NCBI GenBank assembly: GCA_950295325.1
Contig: OX485809.1
Coordinates: 8,680,001 to 8,744,000 of the forward strand
Direction of reading: 5' to 3'
Length of the DNA: 64,000 nucleotides
Origin: Polytrichum commune
Taxonomy: Eukaryota; Streptophyta; Polytrichopsida; Polytrichales; Polytrichaceae
In this document: piece by piece, positions 11,700 through 23,170 of the stretch
Layout of the letters: each line of letters opens with the position of its first letter
How positions within the stretch are numbered: the stretch's first letter is position 1
Made by a program: the position numbers and the translations under genes
Notes under the pieces: model-generated
Told to the model about the DNA's origin: nothing
The model's database searches: none
Seen by the model: the letters and a program-made list of their open reading frames with translations, nothing else

Positions 11700-12154
11700 A
11701 AATTAGAGTTGGCATATTATATATGAAGCCTAAACTCCTGAGTGCTGGAAACCATGACACTTTGTTAAAGCTTGGTTGTGACTGTGTTATGTGTTTTTTG
11801 AACACACCTGAAGCTAAAACTGTGAAAAAATGAGGTAGGCCAAAAAAATCTACTCGAGTCAAGGTTTGGTTTGTTGGGAGAGTTTATAGGATGCGGAGGA
11901 AGTTTGGTAATCGTGGAGTGGAGTATAGGGATCCAATTGACTTGATGGACCGTCCATCAAACGTGAAGATTGGTTTATGTTGGTATCAAAAAGGGGCTAA
12001 CAACAAGTGGACATATGATCTTACTGATCATTTGATGGTAGACTTAGAGACAATAATTGCATTGGCTATAATGAAATATATTGGTGAATCAAATATTTAT
12101 GAGTTACATCCGGGAGATGAAAAAATTTCCAACGACTTTGTTGATGAAAGCTAG
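11700..12154 (+). pseudogene. AT-hook reading frame of the TIR element, copy 1 (interrupted)
   Basis: The frame reads through LLKLGCDCVMCFLNTPEAKT and then hits an in-frame TGA at about 11831-11833, where copy 2 keeps CGA within a KKRGRPKK AT-hook. It continues open from there to a stop at 12152-12154, with YRMRRKFGNRGVEYRDPIDL and TDHLMVDLETIIALAIMKY. The nested MITE separates it from its upstream part. AT-hooks bind the minor groove of AT-rich DNA, but I do not recognise the protein family. It could be a captured host fragment or an accessory element protein. Confidence 0.6.
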
Positions 12155-12405
12155 GATATTTTGTTATACATATAATAGGGGTTGATTGTTGTTCAAAAAT
12201 ATATTTGTATACTTATGTTAATGACTATATATGAATGGATGTTTTTTTGTGTATACATATTGTTACTTGTATATTTATTGTTGCAATTGTATGTGTATTA
12301 CTTCATTTCACAAAAAATAACTTGTATATAGGGGGTTTTTAGAGTATGCAGTGAACGCACGTGATTCTAGGTTTTAATGAAAGGTGCACCCCCCGAGTCC
12401 CACAT

Positions 12406-12818
12406 ACATTTTGGCTACTACTCCACTTGTACAAAGGGTAGATCATAATTCATAAATGAATACATGTACATTGATTGCTTACTAACGAACAATCCAAATT
12501 GATAATTTTTTAAGGGAAAAAATAACAAGATGAAAAAATACTTACACCTTTAAGGTTGTTGGCAGTTTTCTTTTTTCTTGGGGGTCGTCCTCGTTTTCCA
12601 TTGAGACAACATGTTTGAGTTCTCTTTTGTAAAATCCAGTTGCCACCAAACATTCTCTATTTCATAATTGTATGTAGGGTTTTGTTTCACTTTATCGCCT
12701 ATGCTCATACAAAGTAAATCGTATCTTTGGTGGCATTTTGTAAAGCATAGTGGGACCACCATCCATCTCTCACTCAACCAGTCAAACATATTTTGAAATG
12801 GTGTACAAGGCCCTTGGT
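12406..12818. other. no recognisable gene
   Basis: Intergenic spacer between the TIR element and a MITE. The 79-codon minus-strand frame at 12550-12789 shows no known motif. Confidence 0.35.
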
Positions 12819-13176
12819 CACTACACTAAATATTATATTTAGGGTCATATGGGATTTTATATCACTATGGTAACTTTTTAAATGGCACTTCTAAAGAATG
12901 AGTGATACAAGTATGGTCAACTTAACTTTTTGTTTTTAGTTCATCCACTTTTACTTTGGTATATTATGTATCCTAATATGTCCATAATGAAATGTTCTTA
13001 GGAATGGTTGAATTTGGATGAATAATCACTTAGTAAGTGATAATAATTGCAACATTGGCCCAATTTTTTCTACAAGAAATGACAAATAATGTCAGGTTTA
13101 CATTTAGGGTTGATGACACTATATTGAGCAAGACAAATAGAATTGGTGACACTAAATACAATATCAAATAGTGTAT
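12819..13176 (+). repeat. MITE, family B
   Basis: The left end is CACTACACTAAATATTAT and the right end contains GGTGACACTAAATACAATAT. The interior (GGATGAATAATCACTTAGTA, then GACAAATAATGTCAGGTTTA) matches 61691-62096 in the same orientation and 2114-2480 in reverse. The terminal CACTA is suggestive of CACTA-class elements, but the outer right end is degraded. Confidence 0.65.
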
Positions 13177-13369
13177 TCTAAACATGCCCTAAATTATCAC
13201 ATAGAAGATGTTGACATATGTTTCAATAATTGGCATTTGGATGAACTAAAAGTAGGTTGGGATGACAAATACTTGTAAACATTAGTCAACGGAAGAGTCA
13301 TTGGAAAAGTCACCATGGTAACATATGGTAACATACCATATGACATTGAATCTATTTGTTAAGGTGTAT

Positions 13370-13760
13370 ATTTGTCTAATTTGGTTACTTATCTAAATTA
13401 GATGTCTTTATTTGAGTGGTATGTGGTTAGGTGTGGCTCCAAGAATAGACACAAAAAGAAATAAAGAAATAAATGTTAATAAGAGATTGGACAACATGCT
13501 CAAAATATGATAACCATTCTAGGCTCAAGAATCATTGTAATTGGGGGTGGGGGACCTATATGAGCATTTAATGAGCACAAGAATCTTCACTTTGATAATG
13601 AATAAGGTGTATTTATATATGAGCTCCAACAATTATGAGGAAATTGACAATGACCTCGATTTGAATGTGCTAACCTTCTTGTACTAATTGTGTGTTTCAT
13701 ATCTTAGGAGTGTGGGCCAATTAGAAAAAATAACCATTCATGACCCATCTACCTTATTGC
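13370..13760 (+). repeat. dispersed repeat family, copy 1
   Basis: Contains GGTATGTGGTTAGGTG, ATAACCATTCTAGGCTCAAG and CTTCACTTTGATAATGAATA in an order repeated at about 42100-42730 and 59760-59998. Non-coding; ends not defined. Looks like an old interspersed element. Confidence 0.5.
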
Positions 13761-14018
13761 ACTTTTCAATCACAAATGTAACAAGGGAATGTGGCTTCAC
13801 CACAAGAGGCTCCGTCCTAAAATGACATATATAAAGTAATTATATGTAATTACTAGCTCTTGCTCATTTATTGCAAATCCCACTAAACTTCCACTAAGAT
13901 TCACCAAACCTTATCCATTAGGTTCTGACATTACCCAAAGCCTATTACCACTCAGAGGCAATCTCCACAATGCCTTCATCCCATGATAGGGGAGTAAGCC
14001 AACAAACAAGTGTCTAGA

Positions 14019-14526
14019 ACTGCACCATTTATGGTATTTAGTGTATCATACACTATTTGCAAATAGATCAACTAGATGCCTAGAGGTCTCAAAGTATCAA
14101 AACCTGCTAATTTCTAATATGATTCCATTCACCAACATACTAACTCCTTTGATTGAAAAATAATCTACATTATGACATTTAGAAAAGCACATTAGGTTAC
14201 ATTTGATGATAGTCTTGCATTTTAGTATGCAAGCGGAAGAAATTTTTGAGCGTACTAATGGCAAGTGTCATGTGTTTACATTTTAGTATGCAAGAGGAAA
14301 ATATTCTTGAGCATACTAATGGCAAGTGTCATTTATGTACACTTTAATCAACTTATAGACCATTGTGTAATATAGCATGTACCTCACAACACTATTGAAC
14401 ATGCTCATGCCAAGATATTAAAAATCACACTTGAATGCCAAGTGTTATGAGGTGACAATTATGATGAAATTGTTAATCATCAATGTAACCTAGCATGTGA
14501 CACTAAATACCATAAACGGTGTAGTT
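14019..14526 (+). repeat. MITE, family C, with internal 61-bp duplication
   Basis: The ends are inverted: CACCATTTATGGTATTTAGT at the left, ACTAAATACCATAAACGGTG at the right. The middle carries a near-perfect 61-bp tandem duplication (about 14218-14340, each unit starting TTTTAGTATGCAAG and ending GGCAAGTGTCAT). Reverse complement of 2482-2982. Confidence 0.75.
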
Positions 14527-14748
14527 CAAAGCTTGACTCTATTTTGTCTATCTAGATGTCCAAAAGTATTCCCTTGTCTTAGTGCATCTGTAACTAACAG
14601 CCGGTTCTCCATGTTAATTGTCCTTGTAGATATATGAAACCAAGCAATTAGTGCGAGATGATTAATGGAATCTAAATTGTGCCCTATTTTTAAAGAGCTC
14701 ATGTGAAAATCTGATGCATTATCAAAGTGAAATACTCTTGCTCATTAA

Positions 14749-15175
14749 GGGCGTCCCCAGCAGCCTCGCCATGGGGCATGCCAACGCCAAAAATGGGGCA
14801 TCCCGGGTTCTTAGGTGGCGGTACCGGCATAAATTGAGCCCCACCAATGTCCGGTCTGCCATAATTTAGAACCGGCCCGGGTATAGTAAAGGCCTTCCAA
14901 CGCCATAAATGGTTCATATGGCGACCCTCCTCCGGCCCGCCAAGAGATTACTTTAATATCAGATACTCCGATATCCTACTTTATCCCATGTTAGATAATA
15001 GGTGTCGTTGTCTTATTGATTGCTTCCTAATTATACCGGGGGTATGCCTAGGCTTTGGTGGGCTCTGACTCAAGATGAGATGCCCCGCCCAAGATGGAGG
15101 GCTCCCCAAACACCCTAAACACCATATAAAACATTATTTTTGGCGGGTTGCTTACTATCTCTCCTGGGCATGCCC
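14749..15175. mobile_element. PIF/Harbinger-like MITE, 427 bp, TAA target duplication
   Basis: The termini are GGGCGTCCCCAG and CTGGGCATGCCC, imperfect inverted repeats, flanked by TAA at 14746-14748 and 15176-15178. The GC-rich body contrasts with the AT-rich surroundings. The end sequence resembles the GGGC/GAGCATC-type ends common in plant Harbinger MITEs. The 72-codon minus-strand frame inside is non-specific. Confidence 0.8.
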
Positions 15176-15178
15176 TAA

Positions 15179-16490
15179 GTGGTTATACATGCCCCCCAAA
15201 TCATGTTGACTATATTTGAACATAGAATGATTAGCATATTTTGAGTATGTAGAGTAGAGGGACCCATAGCCGATCATCTTAAGAGATTTTGTGCCATATT
15301 TGGAGAAGTATAAGGAGGTGCAAATTTTTGTGTTGAGGGAGATAGAAATAAGGAGGATTGAATTTTTTGATAAATTTATTCCTCAAATTGAAAATATAAA
15401 GAATTTTTGAATATTTGGCCCAAATATATTACCAATGTTTACGGTCTGCCATAACCACTCATTACTCCTTACATTAGCACTCAAAACCATGACATGTTTC
15501 ATGGCATTATTGATTCCATCATGATTGAATTTCAATCCTAGCCTAATTGAAATTCTAGGACCCTATAGATTGCTGATGGGGTCCTAATTGGGAATAGGAA
15601 CCTCTACTATAGTTCAATCTATTTTAAACACATGTTCTATTTCAACCTTATTTGTGTTTGTTTTTAGATCCACACCTAACCACATACCATGCAAATAAAG
15701 GTGTCCAAATGAATGCTACGTTTGATTGAGGCACGTGTATCTTGGTGGTGGTGGTGACCACTTCTCTACCTTTAGAGTCGCCATTTGGTTAGCAATACAA
15801 TCCAATCCAATGCATGGACATCAATAATTTGCATCAATCCTTACTTATAACCCAATTTATTTGTGGGTGCAAGCATGGTAAAGTGGACCAAAAAAGTGCT
15901 ATGGTATACTAAAACCATAATTTTTTTGGTCAAAGGCCTAAAAGTAGTAGCAAAGAGTTATTTAAATTGGAATTTTTTTATGATGACCTCTATTGTTGTG
16001 TTAAATACTCAAATGTAGAATATCAAGTTGAGATCTTCAATACTTAGCATCAAAAGTGATGCTAAAAAACAAATGGTTGAGTCTGGTTTTGGATGTAGAT
16101 TTCATGACCTTAACTATTTTGAAGTTAGATTTTTTTTCCTTGAATTCATTATCTACTTGAGGGCATCACCACAAACTTTGTAAAAAATCATCAATTTAAT
16201 GTAATTTTATCATATTTTAAACAAATTTTAGACAGTCACTTATCACCTACTTGCACGCCACTTGCACCGTCTTCTAAAATAGGTAGACTTTTCTTGGAAT
16301 TCTTTTTGTCATCATAAATTGCTTGGCTTTGTAGATCAAGATGTTTTTTAAATGTCTATGGTTTATTTCTTCACAAAATTCAAAGTTAGTACATAAAATT
16401 GAATCACTTTCACTTAAACACTAGGCAGGGATCAGGAGTTGTCCACTTTACCGTGCTTGCACCCTTGTAACATGGGCCACTATTGGTACA
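15179..16490. other. no recognisable gene
   Basis: AT-rich. A segment near 15540-15720 resembles, in reverse, the dispersed repeat with the CACACCTAACCACATACCAT block, also seen in weaker form near 53590. No supported coding region. Confidence 0.4.
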
Positions 16491-16718
16491 TGTTGACTAG
16501 AACTAAGATAACGGTAGTCTAGAATAAGTTTAAAGTAAAAGCATAGAGTTCATTATAGTTGAACTTGCTTTTTACTTCGGTTAAACTTAAGATAACCGGG
16601 CATGGTGGGGGAGATATATAAAGGGCTCTTGCGTAAGAGTAAGGGTCCTTTATCTTATCTCATGGTTGGGTGGTTCATGCCAAAGAAACTTCCAACAAGG
16701 AAGCAGAGTTTTGTTACA
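16491..16718 (+). mobile_element. short LTR (228 bp) of an LTR retrotransposon
   Basis: Begins TGTTGACTAG and ends GTTACA (TG...CA), contains a TATATAAAG promoter box at 16615-16623, and is followed within a few bases by a primer binding site. This is the expected layout of a 5' LTR. The internal region starts with an ATG at about 16757 whose frame stops after about 20 codons. I found no matching 3' LTR. Confidence 0.7.
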
Positions 16719-16722
16719 TTTT

Positions 16723-16734
16723 TGGTATCATAGC
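16723..16734 (+). promoter_or_regulatory. primer binding site-like sequence
   Basis: TGGTATCATAGC lies just downstream of the LTR end. It differs by one base from TGGTATCAGAGC, the typical plant retrotransposon primer site complementary to initiator tRNA-Met. Confidence 0.7.
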
Positions 16735-16739
16735 GGGTT

Positions 16740-18418
16740 TTAATTTCAAGAGGAAGATGGCATCTCTTGAGATGAATGATAAATCTCAATCACACAATTC
16801 TTTATTCAGATGACACGAGGCCCAATATTGAGAAATACTCCTTGCTCTCATAACATTTGCTTCCTACCAACACTACACCAATCCTCACTCACCACAATGG
16901 ACTCCAACTACCCTAAAATGTTTTGCATTGGCATTAAGCCATACTAGTCACACATTGGTATGCCCAACCCATAGTTAAAGCTAACCATAAATCACTCAAC
17001 CACATTACTATTCCCCTCCTTAAACCCAAGCTTAAACCCTAACTAATCTCCTTCCCAACCATTACTTAATATTCTAGCCTCCCCTGGTCCACCAGTTTAC
17101 CACTGGTTCCGTGGACGCTGCCCATGCTCTCGGCTTTGAGAGCCGACCTCTTGATTTGAATTGGGCTTCCCTCTAGCCAAATGGTCCCTTCTGCTGAGAG
17201 GCAGCGTATCCCAAACAACCAACTCTTCAATTGGTCACTTGCTTCCGAATTCCCGACGCCCAAGTTCGATGCTTCTACCCCCCCCCCCCCCCTGTTCCCT
17301 CCATTCCTCACTAGAGGCTGATGCCCACATTACAATGTTGCCCACTTGACTTGTCTCGCAAGCCTTGATCTTAGACTTATCCATTGAATGCAGTTGCCAC
17401 AAGGCCATATGTCGCCAAGTTCGGCCCTCAGCTAACGTTGTTTCTTCGACAGGTTGCGAATTTCCAATCCCTTCATGCAGTTCATAAGTTGGATGCACCC
17501 AACATTCCTCAGTCGGTTGCATCCTTGGAAGCCTTCCGCATGATGAGTAGTTGACCCCCCCCTTAGGCATAGATTCCAATACAAATCCCTTCACTTTAGC
17601 TCCTTCTTCAGGAATAATTCATTTTAGATCACAACAATTGTGGCAGAGCAATTCAAGATGAGGGTTTAGACAAACTTGATTTGATACATTGGCCTAAAAT
17701 ATGAATGCACTCAACAGGGCAAGCCCCCGGCCCCTCGGCAACCTCTTGCCACCTCCGCGCTTCCTCTCGCCGCTTTGACTCACTACCGGCAGACACCACC
17801 TCATTCATTCTGCATCCCGAGCTTGAGCTCAGTTGCTTCCGCTCCTTCACCGCCGCCAGTTGTCTCTTGACCCAACTTTGCATGCTTAACAACCTTCTCC
17901 AGGCCCCTCATGATCCCATCCTTCCGCTGATCCCTTCCCAGTACCATCATGCTTAGCGCCTAGAGGCCGCAACCATCCCCAACCAACCTCTACCACCACC
18001 TGTCCCGAGATTGTTGCCCACACGCACCGTTCCAAGGGCCTCTTCTTCCCCGATCTGAGAATCAGGATCCTAATCCATTCGGCAGGGCCCCCCTCCCCTC
18101 TAAACAACTAGACACTCAGCCTAAAATGAACAATTAACCTTGGCTCAAGCCACAAAAACCAATACTAACCTAAATCCTAACCCCGCTAACTCTAAGCTTA
18201 ACCTAACCATTAATTAACCCCCAAATCAATTCTTCTAGCCTCAACTCAAAATAACACCTACACAAGTCTTTAAACTCAACTCAAACCTAAACATAAAAAC
18301 TTCATTCTTTTTATCTTTTTGAAAATTCAATGCAAATCTAAAGCCTAAGTTTTCAATGATTTTAAGGTCAAGAACACATGTGGGCATAATATTGGGCTCA
18401 CACTGTACATACCGAGAT
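16740..18418. other. retroelement-derived, partly GC-rich, no intact gene
   Basis: Beyond a 20-codon gag-like start nothing continues. The section 17040-18110 is C-rich with an exceptional C-run at about 17280-17293. Open frames here (up to 119 codons, minus, 17235-17594) have no recognisable motif. It may be the untranslated 3' part of the minus-strand retroelement at 18419-21420. Confidence 0.4.
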
Positions 18419-19375
18419 TTATAACGAGGATGGTTCCGCGACCTCTCCTTGTTGATTCTTGTTGGATGCCATGTGCCCTCGTATACTCGCTCTAACTCTG
18501 CTGACTTCCTTGGAATTCTTTCCCAATTCACCAACTATTCCGGGCTTGCTAATGGATGACCCTTCCCTTTGCGATGAACACCCTGCTACTTTCAAACTTG
18601 TCTGAGTTATGACAGACTTGATTTTTTTCTGTTCTCGTGGCATGTTTTTTTCCAGTTCCTTGAATGGGTCCCAAATACCCGACTTCCGTTCTTGCTCTAC
18701 TGTCATGTGGCCTTGGACAGCTAGTAATATGACCACATGGGAACCTAACATGGTTTTTGTGATTTGAGTTTCTTCTTTGAACAAAGCCTGGTGCAGAGTT
18801 AACAACTCTACTCTCAAATTATCATACAATTCCTCTCTCTAGTCCACTTTTTCCCCATTGAGTACATTAATTAGTTTTTGTACAAACTGGGATGGAATAG
18901 TAGTTGCATCCGTCCTCAAAAGCGATAAATAGTTCAATAACCTTAAGGATATCTTCCATTCTCCCACCTTGCAATCACTAATCTTAAGGTTTTCTGGCCT
19001 TCTTTCTGCACCTTTGAGGTTAGGAAACAATTGTTGAATACTCATCTGATGTGCATGGTTTGTGACTTCAGTGCTTCGTTGATGCGGCGTGAGGTAGAAA
19101 ACCGACTGCATCTGAATCTTCCAATCTTTTTGGAAAATGCTTATTTTTTTGCCATTGAGCTGAGTTTCAAACGTTGCCGTCGAAAATTCCTCTACCACCT
19201 CCGCCATTACTTCTGGATTATTGACTCCCCATGTTACGATAGATAGAAACCTATATAATCCCAGTTGTTGCATGAGTACCTCCTCCTCCATAGAGAACTT
19301 GTATTTAAGAACCCCTAGTTCTTTCTGATACACTATATCAGCCGCGGACCTCATTCTTTTGGCCTTACCCTTCAT
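18419..19375 (-). pseudogene. plant retroelement-associated ORF with one in-frame stop
   Basis: A single minus-strand frame runs from 19375 to 18419 (about 318 codons) broken only by a TAG at 18841-18839. The N-terminal half has LYRFLSIVTWGVNNPEVMAE, EEFSTATFE and a KDWKIQMQSVFYLTP region, a style I associate with uncharacterised ORFs spread through plant genomes by retroelements. The C-terminal half is charged (EQERKSGIWDPFKELEKNM). It lies downstream, on the same strand, of a gypsy integrase tail, so it may be the extra 3' ORF of that element. No enzyme motif seen. Confidence 0.5.
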
Positions 19376-20838
19376 GGTTCTTCTTGCCTATAACTTTGTC
19401 CTAGTCTGTGATTCACCCTCTGGACCGATCCTTTGGCTACCTCTTGAAACCGCCCTTGGTTGTTGTATGAGTACTAAACTGCTATCAATATCTCTCAACC
19501 TAGTTCAAAATAACAACATCCTTTGTAATGTCAGCTCTTGCTTCCTCCCTTGTCACTCTATGTTGTATCAGTTGTTGTTGATCGAAACATGTCCCTAACA
19601 AGTTATCTCAATCAGCCTATCAACAAAACAATCTCCTTACAACCCTGCTTGTCTCCCTCGTTCTTGCACACCTTGAGGTAACCGACGCCTAAGTGAGATG
19701 GCCATTGTTGCTGTCCTAGTTGGATTAAATACCTTCTTACTTTGTTCGTTGATTTCATGGGAACAATTTTAGCTGAATATGTTTCAATGGTTATCAACAG
19801 TTCCCTGTAACTAACTCAAGCAAACCCTCTTGGTCATTATGAACTTCTTGTTTGAGTACTAATACTCTTAGTGGTAAGTGCTGTGGTTAGGACTTCATCC
19901 ACAACTAGGAGATCCGGTTCACCCCGTTGGTCTTTGCCCCTTTTCTTGGGGTCTCATTCGTCATACCCCTCCAATATAATTCCAAATTGGAGAATGAATT
20001 TCTATCTAAAATACATGAATATTTGATTCATCCTTATAAAGATAATTTTTGTGAAGGCCTGCTTCCCTTCATAATTCATGTATATATCATCCTCAATGGC
20101 ATACCTCATCCATAAAATAACTTTCATTCATTGTTTATTCCATCTATTGTAGTTTCCATCCGCTAAACTTTTATCCAATGATTATCTATCCTTTGCAATT
20201 TTTAATCACTGCAGTTTTCATTCACTAAGAAATTCATCCACTACAATTCTATCTCCTGAAGTTTTCATCCAATGTACTTCATTGACATTCATTAATCTAC
20301 TCAAAACCTCTTATCTTTTGCTTGAATAGTTTTCTCTCAAGTGTACCATCTTAATTCTAATCCCTACTTAAATATACTCTTAATATCAATTCCTTGACAT
20401 TTTATTTACAAAATTTCTAATATTCACGCGATCCTTTAATTCTTGTATTTCACTAGATCAATTGAGACTCACCCTTCTTTGTAAACATTATTTCTATTTT
20501 AAGTAATTATGTGCCCTACTATCTACTATCTTCCTTTTTGATAGATTATGATCCTTTGGTTGGTTCAAATTCCTTCGAACATTTTTGAAATTGTTTTATA
20601 TTGCTTGATGCCAATATCAATTGTAAGATTTCTTTTCAAAAAGTAAAAATTCATTACTTCACCGCTTTCATCCACGTATCTTCCCATTTATAATTATTGA
20701 TTTTGATTTTTTGATTTCTTTAATTTTTAATGTCGTATTGAAGAATAAACGTTGTTTATTCTAAAGTTGAATATTTTGGTAAGGCCTCTTCCTCCTCATT
20801 TTGCTGTTTGTCGATGGAAATTTGAAAATTCTAATTGA
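19376..20838. other. no recognisable gene
   Basis: Probably decayed internal sequence of the minus-strand gypsy element. Region 20110-20300 has loosely repeated CATCCACTA/TTTTCATCCA motifs. Nothing codes convincingly. Confidence 0.35.
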
Positions 20839-21420
20839 CTAATACTCCATCACCATTTGGTAAACTTCTATGTCTTCTTGCACTTCGTCACTTAGACAAT
20901 TCCATTCCACCCTAGTTTGTTTAGCTTTCACTTTGTGTTCTTTCTTTGTATGAATGTTGTACTCATCACACTTCTTTAAGTCTTCGAGTTTCACTAGGAT
21001 TTTTACTTTTTTTCCTTGTAAATTGACTAACTCCACTTGTTGATAATGTATTCCGTTTACAATGAAAGACACTTTCCACTCATCTTTTTATTTTCTGATG
21101 ATCTTTTGCCCACGGTAAAACATTAAAGAGGTTCCTCCTCCGTCGGTGGTTAATCGCATACTACGATTATTCTTTTTAAGTTGCAATAGTGTTTCGGCCG
21201 TGTTATTTGTTTTCTCTTATTTCTTCAATTCTTCTTTTAGATTGCGACATGCTAGTGCTTGTAAAGTATATGCTGCGGCCGTTTCGGGCTCATCGTATAG
21301 TATAATTTTAATCATGTTTACTCTTCCCAACTTTCGGTGTTCAAAAGTAGTGACATCTACTATGCCGTTGTTGTAAACCTTCTTGATTATATAAGGTCCG
21401 GCCCATCTAATTTAGAATTT
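20839..21420 (-). mobile_element. Ty3/gypsy integrase C-terminal remnant
   Basis: The minus strand from about 21413 to 21217 encodes RWAGPYIIKKVYNNGIVDV, then LGRVNMIKIILYDE, ending at TAA. The WxGPY..KK.Y.NG pattern is the GPY/F module at the C-terminus of Ty3/gypsy integrases. A further 77-codon frame (21072-20839) containing GKKVKILVKLEDLKKCDEY follows. The upstream catalytic core and RT are missing or unrecognisable, so this is the tail of a decayed element. Confidence 0.62.
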
Positions 21421-22639
21421 CCTTTGTCATGGCTTCTTTTATTTCAAGTGCCATAAAATCCGTTGATTGGGGTAGCCCCCTTCGAGGATGAGTTTGACCT
21501 CATTGAAGCTAACTGTCGGGGCGTGAATGAACAAGTCAACGTTAAGGTCTAAATTAAAGACTTTGACAAAGATGAAGTAGAGGTACTTATAATGTAGAAT
21601 TTTTTTTTCTTGCGGCCTGTGAACCTCTAGAATGGTCTACCACTCCGTATGATTATTTTTTATTTAGGATAATAACATTAAAATTTATAACTGATAGGGA
21701 ATTTAGGGAAAATTAATTCATTTAGCATTTAGCTTAGAAAAAAAAAGACGAATTATGGAGGACTTCGGGCCTTCAACTAGAAGAATAAAAAATCTAATGA
21801 AGAGTAAGGTTGGCCAAAATTGAAATTTAGTGTTAGAAAATAACGAAGTAGAAAAAATATGGTAGCTAGTAAAAACAACTAGCTAAGATTTAAGTTAGTA
21901 GATGCTAGCTAAATAAATATTAGTTTATTGATTAATATGGGCCACATAAGACAATTGAAGGTATTTGGAGTAAGAGGGCGAAATTGGCCTGAAAATTTTG
22001 GAAGAAAAAAAAAAAAGGACAAAGGGGCTACTTGCCCACTTGATGGTGAAATTTAGAAATATTTTTAAGGTCTCCTTTCGGAGCCATCTCGACGAGAGGG
22101 TGGCAACTTCCACCGGGAAAATTTCCGAGTCTAAATTTTGGAAAATGATTCAAAAAATGGAGCCAGTGGTGGAGGGGTCCAACTCTTTTTTGAAAGGATT
22201 TAAAAACCTTCTCCTTTCACTTTATACTATCTCTCTCTTCTAAATGCTGGAGCGAAGCCTTGCTTCTATGTAGTTAGGAAAAAATTCCTATCTTGCATTG
22301 TTAATGGCCTAATAGTAAGGTTTGAAAAAAATTCTTTCCTAGTTAGAATGTGTGTTTGTTAACATAAAAAATTCTTCATTTTTTTTGTAGAGATATATTA
22401 GATTGTATGATTACAAGCGGAGGCATTATAGACCTTAGCCGCCGATGGTCTGAACGCTTAGTTCATGATTTAAGAAAAAACAAATATCATTCTTTCTCTT
22501 ATAGAAATTTTCTATAGCTATATGTAGCCATTTTCCATTTGTAATTTGGTTAAGGTAGCAGTTAATTATGATTTTTTAAAGATGAAATAGAAAAAATGAT
22601 GTTTCTTTGGGTAACGGCTGCTGGATCAAATCTGCTAGC
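21421..22639. other. no recognisable gene
   Basis: AT-rich, short motif-free frames only. Likely upstream remains of the gypsy element or intergenic sequence. Confidence 0.35.
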
Positions 22640-23170
22640 CCAATAAAAATTCTAATTTTGCAAAATTATATTTTTTCCAAGTAGGTATTTTGTCTACCTT
22701 TCAAAGATTGTTTAAAATGTTTTATTTGAATAAGACATGAATTAGATATGAATGTTTGAAGGCAAATACGTAGTTTGAGATTTCCTGGTTGACTTTTGTA
22801 TTACAGGGAATCTGTTGGATTCATCTTGGCTTAAGTTGCTAATAATATATTTTATCAAATACATCTTCTTAATATCTTTTCAAATTTATTTAGAACGTTT
22901 GATTTGAATAAGAAATGAATTAGATATAAATTTTTAAAGACGGGATACGTAGTTTGAGACTTCCTGGTTAATTATTGTATTACAAAGAGGTTGTTGGATT
23001 CATCTTGGCTCAACTTGCTGATATCATATTTGCATCAATTAGACCTTGTTAATAGGTTTTCAATGGTGTATTAGAAGCCTAGATCCAAGTAAAAATGAAT
23101 TTACTATGAATTGTTGAAGTTGGAAGTTGGATAGGTAGACTGGAATTATCAATTGAATCGACCTCGTACT
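22640..23170 (+). repeat. three tandem units of about 178 bp
   Basis: The anchor TTTGAATAAGAAATGAATTA recurs at 22725 and 22903, and in degenerate form near 23081 (AAGTAAAAATGAATTTAC). The shared block TACGTAGTTTGAGA-TTCCTGGTT and the TTGGATTCATCTTGGCT block follow in each of the first two units. The third is most diverged. Non-coding. Confidence 0.75.

Larger units (their letters stand above)
10477..12397 (+). mobile_element. TIR DNA element, copy 1 (8-bp TSD TCCCACAT)
   Basis: A 1921-bp element bounded by 14-bp perfect terminal inverted repeats CTCGGGGGGTGCAC and an exact 8-bp target duplication TCCCACAT at 10469-10476 and 12398-12405. It is the direct counterpart of the inverted copy at 43537-44955. 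After removal of the nested MITE (11121-11651 plus 3 bp) it would be about 1387 bp. From the left it holds an AT-rich leader, a block with two copies of an AGGTTTTTGTTTTCTCTT motif near 10854-10905, and a partial reading frame with an AT-hook. An 8-bp duplication fits hAT-like or Mutator-like transposases, but no transposase is visible, so the element is non-autonomous or carries captured sequence. Confidence 0.85.

Noticed and set aside
17235-17594. 119-codon minus-strand frame
   Set aside because: Crosses a 14-base C-run, gives a glycine run, no motif. Probably retroelement untranslated sequence.
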